Shown here piece by piece: positions 1 through 10,890 of a stretch of 64,000 nt of DNA (its first letter is position 1; every line of letters begins with the position of its first letter). The DNA lies in contig JANATG010000001.1 of the NCBI GenBank assembly GCA_029449235.1, positions 868,001 through 932,000 of the forward strand. The letters are read 5' to 3'. The DNA is from Linnemannia schmuckeri (lineage: Eukaryota > Mortierellomycota > Mortierellomycetes > Mortierellales > Mortierellaceae). A program made the translations under genes and the position numbers. The notes under the pieces were generated by a model. The model was not told where the DNA came from and did no database searches. It worked only from the letters and a program-made list of their open reading frames with translations.

Positions 1-1954
1 GAAAGGATGCTCCAAAACCATTTCTGCGGAGAATCGAAGGTCTTCCTTATTCAGAAGATTCTCAATCAATTTTTTTCCCTGAGAAACCGCGACGAGACTA
101 TGTCGCATTACCACAAGAAAAAAAAAACCTTTGTCAATTTGAATGAAGACCAAAGTATGCCTCTTAAGTACAAGCTCAACAAACGGACACTTGCAAGTAA
201 AAGTGGACACTGACTTACTCATCACATGGTAGCATGTTGTACATCAACTGCCGAAGTATTACACCAAGGGAAAACATATCCACAGCCGACCCATATTCTT
301 TCTTCCCGCCGTCCTCCAGCATTTCCGGTGCCTGGTATGTCCGAGTTCCACAGGGTCCACTATCATTTAATTTACAAAAAGCATGAATCTTATTGCCACC
401 AAACCAGGCATAAAATAATGAACAAATTCCATTCTTTTTGCTGCTACTTACCGGAGTTTCCGTCCATCTTTCATGTATCCGGCTAAGCCAAAATCAGCAA
501 TCTTCACAGCCATTCGAGGTGCCGAACCGGATACCAAGACGTTTTCGGGTTTGACATCCCTGTGCACAAAATTTTTCTTGTGCAGAAATCTCAATCCACT
601 TGCAGCGCCGAGGATGATCTGCCTGGTTTCCTGAAGAGTCGCACGCTTCCGAATGATATCCAGTACCGTCTATTTTTGATTTGCGCATAAAAAAATATGT
701 GAGAATCACGTCAGTCAAAAAACGCCATCGTTGCGCTTTGGTCCAGAGAATCGTTTTTCTTGCAAAAACTGTCAAGTACCTTTGGCATCCATTCTAAGCG
801 CAGGCAGAGGTGATCTCCCTGTCGAAACTCTCCGAGAAACTGAACAACATTGGCATGGGCCGACCGTTTCAAAAACCTAGCCTCAGAGCGGATCTAATTA
901 TCAACAAAAAAATAAAAAAAAAAAATAAAAAAAAAAAAAAAAAAAAAAAGAGGGGGGCGGGGGGGCGGCGTGTGTTTGTAAGATACCGCTTTATCAATTG
1001 ACGCTACACATACATTATGGTGGTTTAATAAAAAAGCAAAAGGCATCCGCTTACCTGGCGGTCACGCTCAATGCTGACACCAGCTTTCTGTGCCTTGATC
1101 GCAAAGACCCCTGTTCTATTGACCGCCTTGAATACAGATCCAAAACCTCCCTAGCAAACCACGACAATAAAAAAAATGATTGGTTATGCATCGATTTCTA
1201 GACAAAAAAAGAAAATGCGCCAATGCTCCACAGAGCCAATTGCTTGCGTTTGTTGCACCTACAGCCGATACAAAGGTCTCAACGACAAAAGTCTGACCAT
1301 CTTGGATGTAAACCTACAATTATACAATATAAACATGACGCGTTAGAATAGTTGATCATGTACCTTGATATGAACCCTGATGTAGATTTAACATGTTTCC
1401 ATGCCATTCTTTGACAAGAAAAACATCGACGCGTTTTGAAAGGGTCTTACCCTATACGGGTGGAGAAATCCTGGATACTTTTTAAACTTATCGGGGATCG
1501 ATATACTCGCTAGCGTTGTAGGATCCATGGATCGACTTGCGTTCAGCGATGAAATAGGTGGCAAAAGCTGTTTGGACTGCTGCTGCTGCAGCGTGCACTG
1601 AGATAATGTTTTATAGCCATTGTCCTTGGGGCCTTCAGCAAGTTTTGAAGGCATCATGGCGTGCATGGTTGTCGTTGTTCCACTCCTTGGCTGAGGCTGC
1701 CTCTTTTGGTGCTGGCCGTGTTGCTGTTGTTTCGTTGAGCAATCCTCAAAACCTTGATTAATGTCGACAGGGACAAGGATTTCTGTTGGTGTTGTTTCTT
1801 TAGCGTTCGGCAGAGCTTGCTCCTGCTGCTGGTCCTGTCGTTGCTGTTCCGTTATTGCGCTCGTTCCTTCACCTCGACCAACGTCTGAAGGGACTATGAG
1901 TTCCGTGGGTGTGGTCGACACTCTTGCTCTAGTGAGTTGGGAATCGATCGCCAT
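1..1954 (-). CDS. Serine/threonine protein kinase, 3' end beyond the left edge
   Basis: Exons (minus strand): 1954-1451, 1313-1263, 1150-1055, 881-780, 669-452, 359-219, 97-<1. All junctions keep frame; 403 codons are visible. Kinase landmarks appear in order: a glycine loop SAGGFGSVFKA, the lysine in VFAIKAQK, the catalytic loop HRDVKPENVL, KIADFGLAG, the APE segment GTRTYQAPEM, DMFSLGVIL, and the start of subdomain XI (LIENLLNKEDLRFSAE). Residues 1-168 are a Gln/Pro/Thr-rich, probably disordered region with a duplicated motif (TTPTELIVPSD and TTPTEILVPVD). The first glycine of the loop is replaced by Ala (SAGGFG), while the rest is intact, so an active enzyme is likely. The catalytic core looks like the CAMK/CHK side of the kinome, but I cannot assign an orthologue. 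The start is the first ATG of the long first exon. A further 5' exon is possible. Confidence 0.85.
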
Positions 1955-2650
1955 CGTTGAAAAGTGCTCTGAAGTAGATGAGGATGAGCCAAAAAAAAAA
2001 AAAGAAAAAAAAAAATGCTGCGACTTTCAAAAGTGGCAAAAGTGCTCTTTCTTTCTGTGAAACGTCACATTCAGGGGCTGGGAAAGAATAGGCTTTCGCC
2101 TTGTTGGGCGAAGTCTGAGAAACCATCAGGATCCCGGGGTATTTGTAGGGGCCAACGGCGATTGTTTGCTTTTGGCAATAGCATGAAAGCGAAAGTGATT
2201 GTGGAGGTATCTTCCCATCCAATTCATGATGTTCATTCTCTTCTCCTGAGCTTGACCATGTATATCAGAGTTACAAAAGAAGTCTTTGTCTTCTCACTTT
2301 CTAAGAAAACACTTGGACTATTCTGTTCGACGCGGTTGATTTTTTTTTGGTTGCGTCACGTACGCGCAAAATAAATATTGTACGTACATTATCTCTTGGC
2401 CTTTCTCCGCCACCACACACAACATCTCTTCCATTTTCATCTACACAATAACCATCCCATCATCGGCCAGCCCTCGTTATCACCTCAAGCATACCAAGCC
2501 CGCATCTCGCTTCGTCGTCAGCTCTGCCTATGTCAGCGTCGCCCTATTTCCGACCACTCATCTCCTTCAACACATCCACAAACGAATGATAGGCAAAGTG
2601 GCTTCGCGACAGATCGATACTACTCGTCAAACGAAACCGCACCTCTCCCG
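1955..2650. other. Divergent intergenic region
   Basis: It lies between the kinase start (minus) and the small spliced gene (plus). It holds an A-rich run near 1990-2014 and a C/A-rich probable leader for the plus gene at about 2400-2650. No ORF with convincing coding character was seen. The upstream reading frame of the plus gene stays open from about 2378 but has no ATG before 2651. Confidence 0.4.
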
Positions 2651-3357
2651 ATGCCTGTAAACAGGCACCACTAACTAAAAGGAAAGTCAAGTGTTTGCTG
2701 TCAACACTTTACTACTCGTTGTCTTTGTTATTTTCAGGGAAATGGCATCAAACAAAAAAGTGGGGCACATGGGAAGAAGAAAAGGAGAAAAGGATGCCAG
2801 TACCGAGGGCGTTCAATACACAAAAGTGCCAAGGCTTTGGTCGCATTCCGCGAGGATCCAGTAAGAATCGTCCCGTACCCCCTTCACATAGTTCTTCACC
2901 AGGCCATGTGTATTGTGTGTGTGTACGGTCGACCTTGATATTCTTCCGTCCTTACCTCTTGCTTTCTTCGGAAGTAAAACCGGTGTCGGCATTAGCAATC
3001 CCTGGGTTTCTGGTGGCGAGGCCGATGGCTTGGTTCTTTTTGTGTGTTGCCCCCCTCCCTTACTGGTCTTTTTTCTCGTTTTCCTTGCTGCTCTTCTCTC
3101 CTACTTATTTTTCTTTTGCTCACTCTGAAAATGGCGATAAACGAAAGGGTTGATAATAAGGAGGGTGATGTTCTTGTAAAGGAATATTATCTAACCCTCT
3201 TATTTTTTTTAATCGCTGCGATAGAAACATGCTATCCCTTTCTTTTTGTGCGTGTTGGACACAGAGGCTTATCGTAGCATAACTAGAACATACTGCATCC
3301 AATAAACGTTTTATTTATTTTCAGTATTGGCAAAGTGAGCCGTTGGATAGTTACTAA
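2651..3357 (+). CDS. Small basic protein of unknown function (53 aa, spliced)
   Basis: Proposed exons 2651-2656, 2738-2860, 3325-3357 (162 nt). Intron 1 starts GTAAAC, has a CTAAC branch point near 2671 and ends TTTTCAG. Intron 2 starts GTAAGA and ends TTTTCAG. All junctions are phase 0. The central exon encodes a strongly basic stretch (KKKRRKGCQYRGRS) followed by SAKALVAFREDP. The last exon adds YWQSEPLDSY and stops. The frame upstream of 2651 is open, so an extra 5' coding exon could exist, and the six-nucleotide first exon is suspicious. A competing frame starting at the ATG inside exon 2 gives a 38-residue peptide and then stops if unspliced. I do not recognise the family. The basic cluster could be a nuclear signal or bind RNA, but this is inference. 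Confidence 0.4.
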
Positions 3358-3582
3358 CAATCTCGCTTACATTCTCATGGCACAGGTACAAATTGTTATT
3401 TCTGAAAAACGAAGAACCTGTGGTTTATTTTTATTAGGGTAATAGATAGAATGCTTGTAGATAATGATAGAGAGGAGAGAAACGTTTTCGCCACATGCTA
3501 AGGGAGGGAGACTTGAACAAGGCGTGGATAATGAAGAAAATTAGAAAAGAAAATAAATGCAAAAGGATAAATGAAAGAGAAT

Positions 3583-6500
3583 TTAGAGGCCGGCTAAGGT
3601 GCGGAGATGGGTCGCGTTCTGGGCACCTGTCTCAGCGACCATGCTCGAGAAGACAGAGTCTGGGTTGCTGAGCAAGTTGTGGGGGGTATCGTATTCCGCG
3701 ACCTGACCCTGATGCATCACCAAGATTCTAATATATTTATCGCATAGGTAGAGAGAGAGGGCGCATGGAATTCGGTTAGTGAGTTTGTCCGTATTTTTCC
3801 CACCAAAGTCGATAGGATCAGTTGCACAAAATAAATAGATGAGGACTTACCGGTCGTAGTCGATGATGGTGTTGATGCGATGGGCAACGGTGACGACAGT
3901 AGAGTGCGCAAAGTCGATGCGAATCGCCTTCTGAATAAGGGCATCCGTGGCCATGTCGACACTTGCTGTAGCTTCGTCAAGGACGACGACTTTGGACTTG
4001 GCGAGGAGAGCGCGAGATAGACAGACCAGCTGTCGCTGACCGACACTCAGGTTCTCACCCTGGGCAGACACCATCGCATCCAGTCCACCTTCTTGCGACT
4101 GGACATACGCCTTCAAATCGCTCGTCTCCAAAACCTGCCACAACTCTTGTTCGGTATGCTGAGAAAGAGGATCCAGGTTGTAACGGAAGGTACCCTGGAA
4201 CAAGACGGGGTCCTGAGGGATGATGGCAATCTTGGGTCGCAAGTCTCCAGTTCCCAAAGTAGTCGTGTCAATTCCATCCATAATGATTTGACCCGCATCA
4301 AGCTCGCTCAAGAGGAACAAGGCCTGGATCAGAGACGACTTTCCGGCTCCTGTTCTACCGACAACACCGACCTTATGTCCAGCCTGGATATCAAACGAAA
4401 TGTCGCGCAAGACGCGAGGCAGTTCCGGGCGGTATCGCATCGAGACATTCTTGAAGGAGATGGCTCCCTGGCTTGGCCATTCTGCTGGAGGTTTGTTCTC
4501 GGGACGTTCGACGGGGCGCTCTTGCTCCAGGTTGTTGACATAGTGAACCAAGCGCTCGGCAGAGTTCATATTGTTCTCGAGGGTCGATAGGCGCTGAACA
4601 CCCCAGTTGAGATCTCCAGAAATACGCGACAAGTAGCTGAGAATTAGACCTGCAGAGGCTGGGTTGATGCTGAATCTCGTAGCGGTAATGAGGATGACAA
4701 CCGAGAATGTGGTGAGGGCACCCAGGACGTTGACACGTAAGGAGAGCCATCTGGCTCCAAGCTGGTACATGTAGTAGGGACGGTTATTGAGGTCGATACG
4801 ATACTCATTCTTAAGGATCGCCTTGGGCACGACGTTGTAGGCCTTCAAGGTTCCCAGACCGGTCAGCGACTCCGAAAAGTAGGCGTAGAGGTGCGAGCGC
4901 ATGTTGGCATCGAGTCGCTTGACTTCACGAGATGTAGCACGGTAGTAAATCGAGAGGCCGTAGTAGAGTACGACAATGGGAACAATCGCCAGAGTCAACC
5001 AGGGGAACACGACCATAATAAGGATAAAGGTACCCGCCAGCGTGACAATCGTAAGTGTGAACTCGTACATGGTGCTCCACATGACGTTATCAAGCGTATC
5101 CACATCCCTGCTGAATCTGTAAGGAGAAACGGACAATGGCAAAGAAAGGGTGTTAGTAATTGCCATACTTGTACACAGGATCACCTTGCCGTTCTATGGT
5201 GAAAAGAAATGTACCTGTTGATGATGCGGCCCAAGGGGGTTGTGTCGAAGAAGGCAAGAGGAGAAAAGAGGACTTTCTCGAAAGCTGCGTCGTGCATAAC
5301 ATTGGCTGTCTTGACGATCGTGTAGGACATCATGATTGCTGCCATAAAGACCAAAACTAGCTGGCAAAGTGAAAATCCGAGATAGGCACCGATGTAGTGA
5401 ATCGTAGTGAACGCAAACCTGTCCTCACTCCACCAACTGACCCATTGTGTACCCCTACAAACGTGCGGGAAAAGAAGTCGTTTTGTTAGCCACTTGTTCC
5501 GCGTTTGGTGTCATTAATTCAACATATCCAGTGAGAAACTTACATGACGTTGGCGAGTTGCTGGAGGGCAAAGAGAGCAACCGTGGTGACCCACAGGTGT
5601 ACTCCAGAAGCTTTGAGATATCCCCCATAGACGTTGCCTTTGACAGCGCCAGACTCGCGTTCCTCTTCCGACATTAGCTTTTGAGGCGTCTCAGTCTTCT
5701 CTAGGGATTTTCTCTGTGCTACATCCACCTCTTTGTCGTAGATCTCCGCCTTACCCTTCTCGCCGACAGACAAGACCTCGGCCTGGATCTCAGGCTTGTC
5801 GGGTTGAATGTCATCAAAGTTGACGTCTGCTGCAGTCTCGTCCTCCTCAGCCTGAACACCACCGTACTGAGCCATCAAAGCACAGAACTCTCCCTCCTGA
5901 GCAATTAAGTCCTTGTACGCTCCCTCTTCTGCGATCCGTCCATTCTTCAAGCAAATCACATAGTCGACATCGGGCAAAACATGAAGCTGGTGTGTGGCGA
6001 TGATCCTCGTCCGTCCCTTGAGCTCTGTCAAAACACAATCCTGCCAGAGACGCTTGCCGACATGAGCATCGACTGCAGAAAGTGGGTCGTCCATGATCAC
6101 AATACCGGCGTTGAAGTAAACACTACGCGCCAATGAAAGACGAGCCTTTTGACCTCCTGATAGGTTCACACCACGCTCTCCGATTTCGGTCTCGTCGCCA
6201 AAGGGGAACAGCTTCAGATCCGCTTCCAGACTGCAGGCCTTGACGACTCGATGGTAACGCTCTTCATCAAATGGGGTGTCGAACAAGATGTTGTCGCGAA
6301 TGGTGGCGTTCTGGATCCATGGCGTCTGCGATGCATAACTGATGTTACTTCCTCGAACAACGCGACCGTCCGTCAACGTCATGTTTCCGATCATAGCCTG
6401 CAACAGAGACGACTTGCCGCTACCAACTGGCCCGACAACTGCGACCAAGGCACCGCGGGGGATTTTGAGGTTAATCTTGTCGAGATACGCTGTCGTTTCT

Positions 6501-8989
6501 GACTCCTCTCCATTAACGCTTCCTGTAGTAGATTTGGCATTTCCACTTCCATCGCTTAAGTTGGGCTGGGCGGAGACGAGGGTATCGATCGACTCTGTAT
6601 CCGAGGGCAACTGATCCCATGCAAAACTGGCGTTGTTCATACTGAGGGCGTACTCGTGCGTGGGCTCTGGAGGCGGAATGGGGCTGGAATCCTCGGCAAG
6701 CAAGAAAGTTTGGATACGCTTCAGAGCAATGTAGGCATCCACCGTGACAGTGTAAGCGGCGGGGAGGACCATAAGTGGGGCGCGGAGGACGGTGAAGTAG
6801 GCGAGAGCGGGGAAAATGATCGCAGCCTCAAGCTTGTTTCCGATTGCGCCGTAAAGGATAAACGTCAATGCCGAGGCCATTACAGGCAAAGACTATTGCA
6901 TGAAAAATAGATGTGATAGGTAATGTTAGACACATGGCAACAGAGTATAGTTGTACGAATCCATAACCCAGGACTGATGTTACTTACAGCAGAAGTGGCA
7001 GCGATGGCTCCACGGATATAGAGCAGACGAGCAACGTTGGCAAGCTCGCTCTTGCGGATGTCCGAGAGCTTCTCAAGGAACCTAATGAAGGAGATACAAA
7101 AAAAGTTATTAACTAAGGTTCGGTACATATTTGCAAAAGCTCCAATTAGCTTTCATCAGAGAATGGTTTTCAATGATTTCACTTACTGAGACTCCCAGCT
7201 GAAGAACTTGATGACCTTGATACCCTGAAGAATCTCGGAAGTAAGGCGGATACGTTTATCTGTGAACTGCGAGGCTCTCTTGCGGACGGGTCCTAGTCTC
7301 GACATGGCCCAGGCCTGGGTAGGGTTGGCCAGGATCAGTAGTGCAGCTCCGAGCAAAGCGGGGGCTCCCATTAGGTGGACCAGCAATCCGATGACGATGA
7401 CGGTGTAGATAGGGACAGAGACGACGAGCAGCATGGACACCATGGCGGTATCGATACGACTGGCATCGGTCGACATGAGGTTGACGATGCTTCCGTCGGG
7501 GTAGATGAGGTGAGAGCGGGCAGAGAGGGTGGTTGCCTTGCGGTAGACCATGTTGATGAGGGCGGCACGGAGATAGATACCCATCTTGACGGAGCCCACG
7601 TTCCAGCGTTGGTAGCTGAGATTGGTGCAGAGGGCGAGGACGACCATTCCGATGGCGAGGCCGTATCCGTGCCAGGCAGGCGGAGGGGAGGAGGTATTCG
7701 AGGCATTAATAAAGTTGATGATCTGTTGCAGGGGTAGAGACAAGTAAGGGGAGACAAAAGATGCGGATGAGTGTGTGTAAATAGCCACGCGATGACGTTT
7801 GTTGACTGATCACTGAAAGTCACAGAAAAGCACCATTGGAAATTAAGCGCACAAGGCCAATCAATCAGACAGCAAAAAAAAAAAAAAAAAAAAAAAACCT
7901 CTAAGCCAAATAAAGTGCGAATGCACCTTTTGAAGAAAAAAAGAACGCTCAGAAAAAAAAAAAAAAAGAGATGAAGATGGTCTCTGCGTGAGTGTACGTT
8001 GTATGGGTTGTGTAAAGTGGTTTTACCCGTAAAGGGGCGATCACCCATTCCCACCCCCATACACGCATACACACACTCACGACCACTCACGACTACTCAC
8101 GGCCACTTAATGGCCAATTGAACTGAATACATTCTGGCTGGTGCTACTTTACCTGCTGAAGTATAAGAGGATTACTGATCTGGCAAGCATCTGTGTGGTT
8201 TTCGCAAAGAGTATGCCATTGAGGAATACAATTGATTGAAGAAGAAGAGTAGAGAGGGAGGAAGAGAAGAAGAGGGCATGAGTTGGCGTAAACAAAGAGA
8301 AGACATCGAGTCGATTTTCATAGTCATGTTCTAGATGCAAGCCAACAAAAAGAACACTGCTCGCTTCATTTTTTCTTTGTGCGCTACCAATATTTTTTTT
8401 TCTACTCTACATGATTTTACCCGGGTGGGGTTGATTTTAAACATCAACAATCAGCAACTAAACAACAAACAGCAGCATGCATTAGTTTACCTCCCAACTC
8501 CATGCCAATGATACAGGAATAATATCTTCTCCAGAAAGTCATCACAATGGCCCTCAACAGCGAAGGCTCCTTGCCCTTCCTCGCCGCGCGCTTCTTCTCG
8601 GCAACCCAGTTCTCTGTCAACGCACGGCCCAGGAAGCCCGCTTTGTCATGGTCGAGCATCTCGTACAGATCATCCTCCTCGACTCGCTTCTTGTATCCAC
8701 GCCAAAAGAACCCGTTGAGCCACCAGAGCGTGACCCTGCTGGGCAACCAGGCAGTGTTCTCGGGCGAGTATGGACCCTTTTTGAAGATCCGTTGGATCCC
8801 TCCAAACTCATCATCTTCTTCTTCTACGTCAGCAGCCTTCTTCTTCTCTGTTGATCCCTTGGCCCCATTCTTATCTGACGCTACCTTTCTCAGACCTGGA
8901 ACTGCAGGATCTGGTAAAGGAGCTGTGAGAGTAGAAGTAGGGGAAGGAAGGCTATCTACTTGTATCGTGGTGTTTGTTTTTTCGTTCAT
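3583..8989 (-). CDS. ABC transporter, ABCC/MRP family (full-length, no TMD0)
   Basis: Exons: 8989-8491, 8190-8153, 7722-7187, 7081-6988, 6892-5544, 5454-5215, 5116-3851, 3727-3583. They sum to 4167 nt, 1388 aa. The order is TMD1-NBD1-TMD2-NBD2. NBD1 has Walker A GPVGSGKSS (about 543-551), signature LSGGQKARLS (about 633) and Walker B IVIMDDPLSAVD. NBD2 has GRTGAGKSS (about 1172), signature LSVGQRQL and VVVLDEATASVD. In NBD1 the Walker B acidic residue is followed by Asp rather than the catalytic Glu, as in many ABCC proteins with a degenerate first site. The N-terminus (about 180 aa) is charged and lacks the extra five-helix TMD0, so it resembles short MRPs (MRP4/5-like) rather than YCF1. Family members export glutathione or other conjugates across the vacuolar or plasma membrane. 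The substrate cannot be read from sequence. One exon is only 38 nt. Confidence 0.93.
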
Positions 8990-9379
8990 GGGTTAAACAG
9001 TAACAATATGAAAAAGTGTGTGTGAATAAGAAAAATAAAGAGGGGAGTCGGTTCTACAATTGTATGGAAAGGAAGGATGAACGAATAAATGCAATTAAGG
9101 GATGAGGGAGTGGAAAAGAAAGGAGAGGAGTAGGGGCGGTGGGAGTGGGGAAGGAAGTGGCAAAGTGGAAAAGGGGAGAGGAAGAGGAAGGAAAAAAGCA
9201 AACGAGGTTGAGCCTTCTATTTATTCTCTTCTGTCTCCATTTCGATTGACGCCAAGGATTGGTGAGGGTGAGGTAGATGTGAAAATGAGTCTTGTTGTGT
9301 TCTTTTTTTTTATTTTTTTTTTTATTTTTATTTTTATTTTTTTTTAAGTGGGGGGTTGAAATTTAACTAACGGCTTGTG

Positions 9380-9411
<32 letters not shown>

Positions 9412-9452
9412 TCTTCCTTCTTCTTCCTGTTCTCGTTCTATCTCCCTCCACA

Positions 9453-9611
9453 ATGAAAGCGCAGCATGGTCCATTAGCCAATCGCAATGGACACTTCAAC
9501 ATATATCCGCAGAAGGATACCTCGTTTGGTGCAGTTAACAGTATGTGTGCCTTCCTCATAAGGATCTTCTCAATTTTTTTTTTCTTAAAGGTAATAACTC
9601 TGTTGGACTGA
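9453..9611 (+). CDS. Possible first exon or small ORF, unknown
   Basis: An ATG at 9453 opens a frame of 52 codons. The first 29 residues have ordinary amino-acid composition (NGHFNIYPQKDTSFGAVN). After AACA at about 9540 there is a GTATGT donor-like site, and the remaining codons become Phe/Ile-rich, which suggests intron sequence. I could not find a convincing downstream exon. A branch point plus acceptor (CTAACTTGCACAG) lies near 9765-9780. It faces away from the ABC transporter, so it would be a divergent gene. It could equally be noise. Confidence 0.15.
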   Translation: MKAQHGPLANRNGHFNIYPQKDTSFGAVNSMCAFLIRIFSIFFFLKVITLLD

Positions 9612-10824
9612 CTGTCTGGCTCGGGCCCCTAAATGAAAACCCCTGTCCTGTGCCTGACTCTGGACCTAAGTCGACATTTGGTTGGTCCGCATAAACACGC
9701 CTGATTTCCGTAAACAGTAATGAAAACAAATTGTTTATGATTCGGACCTAGCGAGTTCTCACGCCTAACTTGCACAGAATCACACACAGGTAAGACACAT
9801 GGATGGACTCTCTCGTGCACACGTAAACGCAAACACAAACAGACCCTGCTTGTTCATCTCACCCTTCTCTCTGGTGAACAACTGATGACCGCATTCACCT
9901 CCTGCAACAGAACACCATCTCTCTCCCCCCTGTTCAGATCCGCCTTTTCCAAATTTACCCTTACTTTTCTTTGCCTTTTGCTACATTTACCCTTGGCTAG
10001 CTTTCTACCCCTAGTGGATCGCTAGCCAATTCAAGGGCCCTCCAAAGCTATGCAAAGCAAATGGTAACACCTCTCGCTCTTTCTCGGACATCCTATTACC
10101 CTCTCATTCTCTCGCTCTCTTACTGTCTCGTTCGCTCTCTTGCACGCATACACACAATCTCTTGGATCCTAAGCCAGAGAGTGAGGAGCGAGTATTCTGC
10201 GCACCGGCAATATGTTTGTTAGTGGTGAGGGCTCTGCGCACTGGCAACACGCTTATCATTGACGCACGTTTGTCGTTTGACATTTGTTCAGTTCATCATG
10301 ACTCACGCTCGTCAAATGAGAATCAACTTCTGTGTCACAAATAGAAATGGTCTACAATAGGCAACCTTTGTCTCACTTAGAGTAATAAAGATGGCTGCGG
10401 CTGCCTTGCCTGCCTTATCTGCTCGCACCAGGTTATTTTAGGGCATGGCCTTCGCCAAGAGACAAGGGCAAAATGGTTTATCCCCTTTTCCCGTGAACGT
10501 ATACATACAAGAGCAAAACAAGAAGTAGACTGTTGTGGATCTGGGCCTTTTTCGATTGCAAGGGTAGTAGGCTTTCATTTTGGTCTCAGTTTAGCCGTGT
10601 TTACCCTTGATGATCATCGACAAACGAACACTAACATGTCGCATCATTTACCGATTGAGCAGTCAGACATGTGGTCATAATGGGAACTAGAAGGGTAAGA
10701 GAAGCAGGACGTGTCCTTGTTCATGGGCCCTAGCTACTTAGGTCTAGAATGACCCTCCGTAGATATCGATGCCGTAGTCTCTGTTATTTTTGGACATGCC
10801 TCGCTTTCTATCATTCACGTACAC

Positions 10825-10890
10825 ACTCACTCACTCAATCATTCACTCATTACTCACTCACTCACTCACTCACTCACTCACTCACTCACA
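10825..10890. repeat. (ACTC)n microsatellite
   Basis: Tandem ACTC units with a few interruptions run for about 65 bp in the gene-free stretch. Confidence 0.9.
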
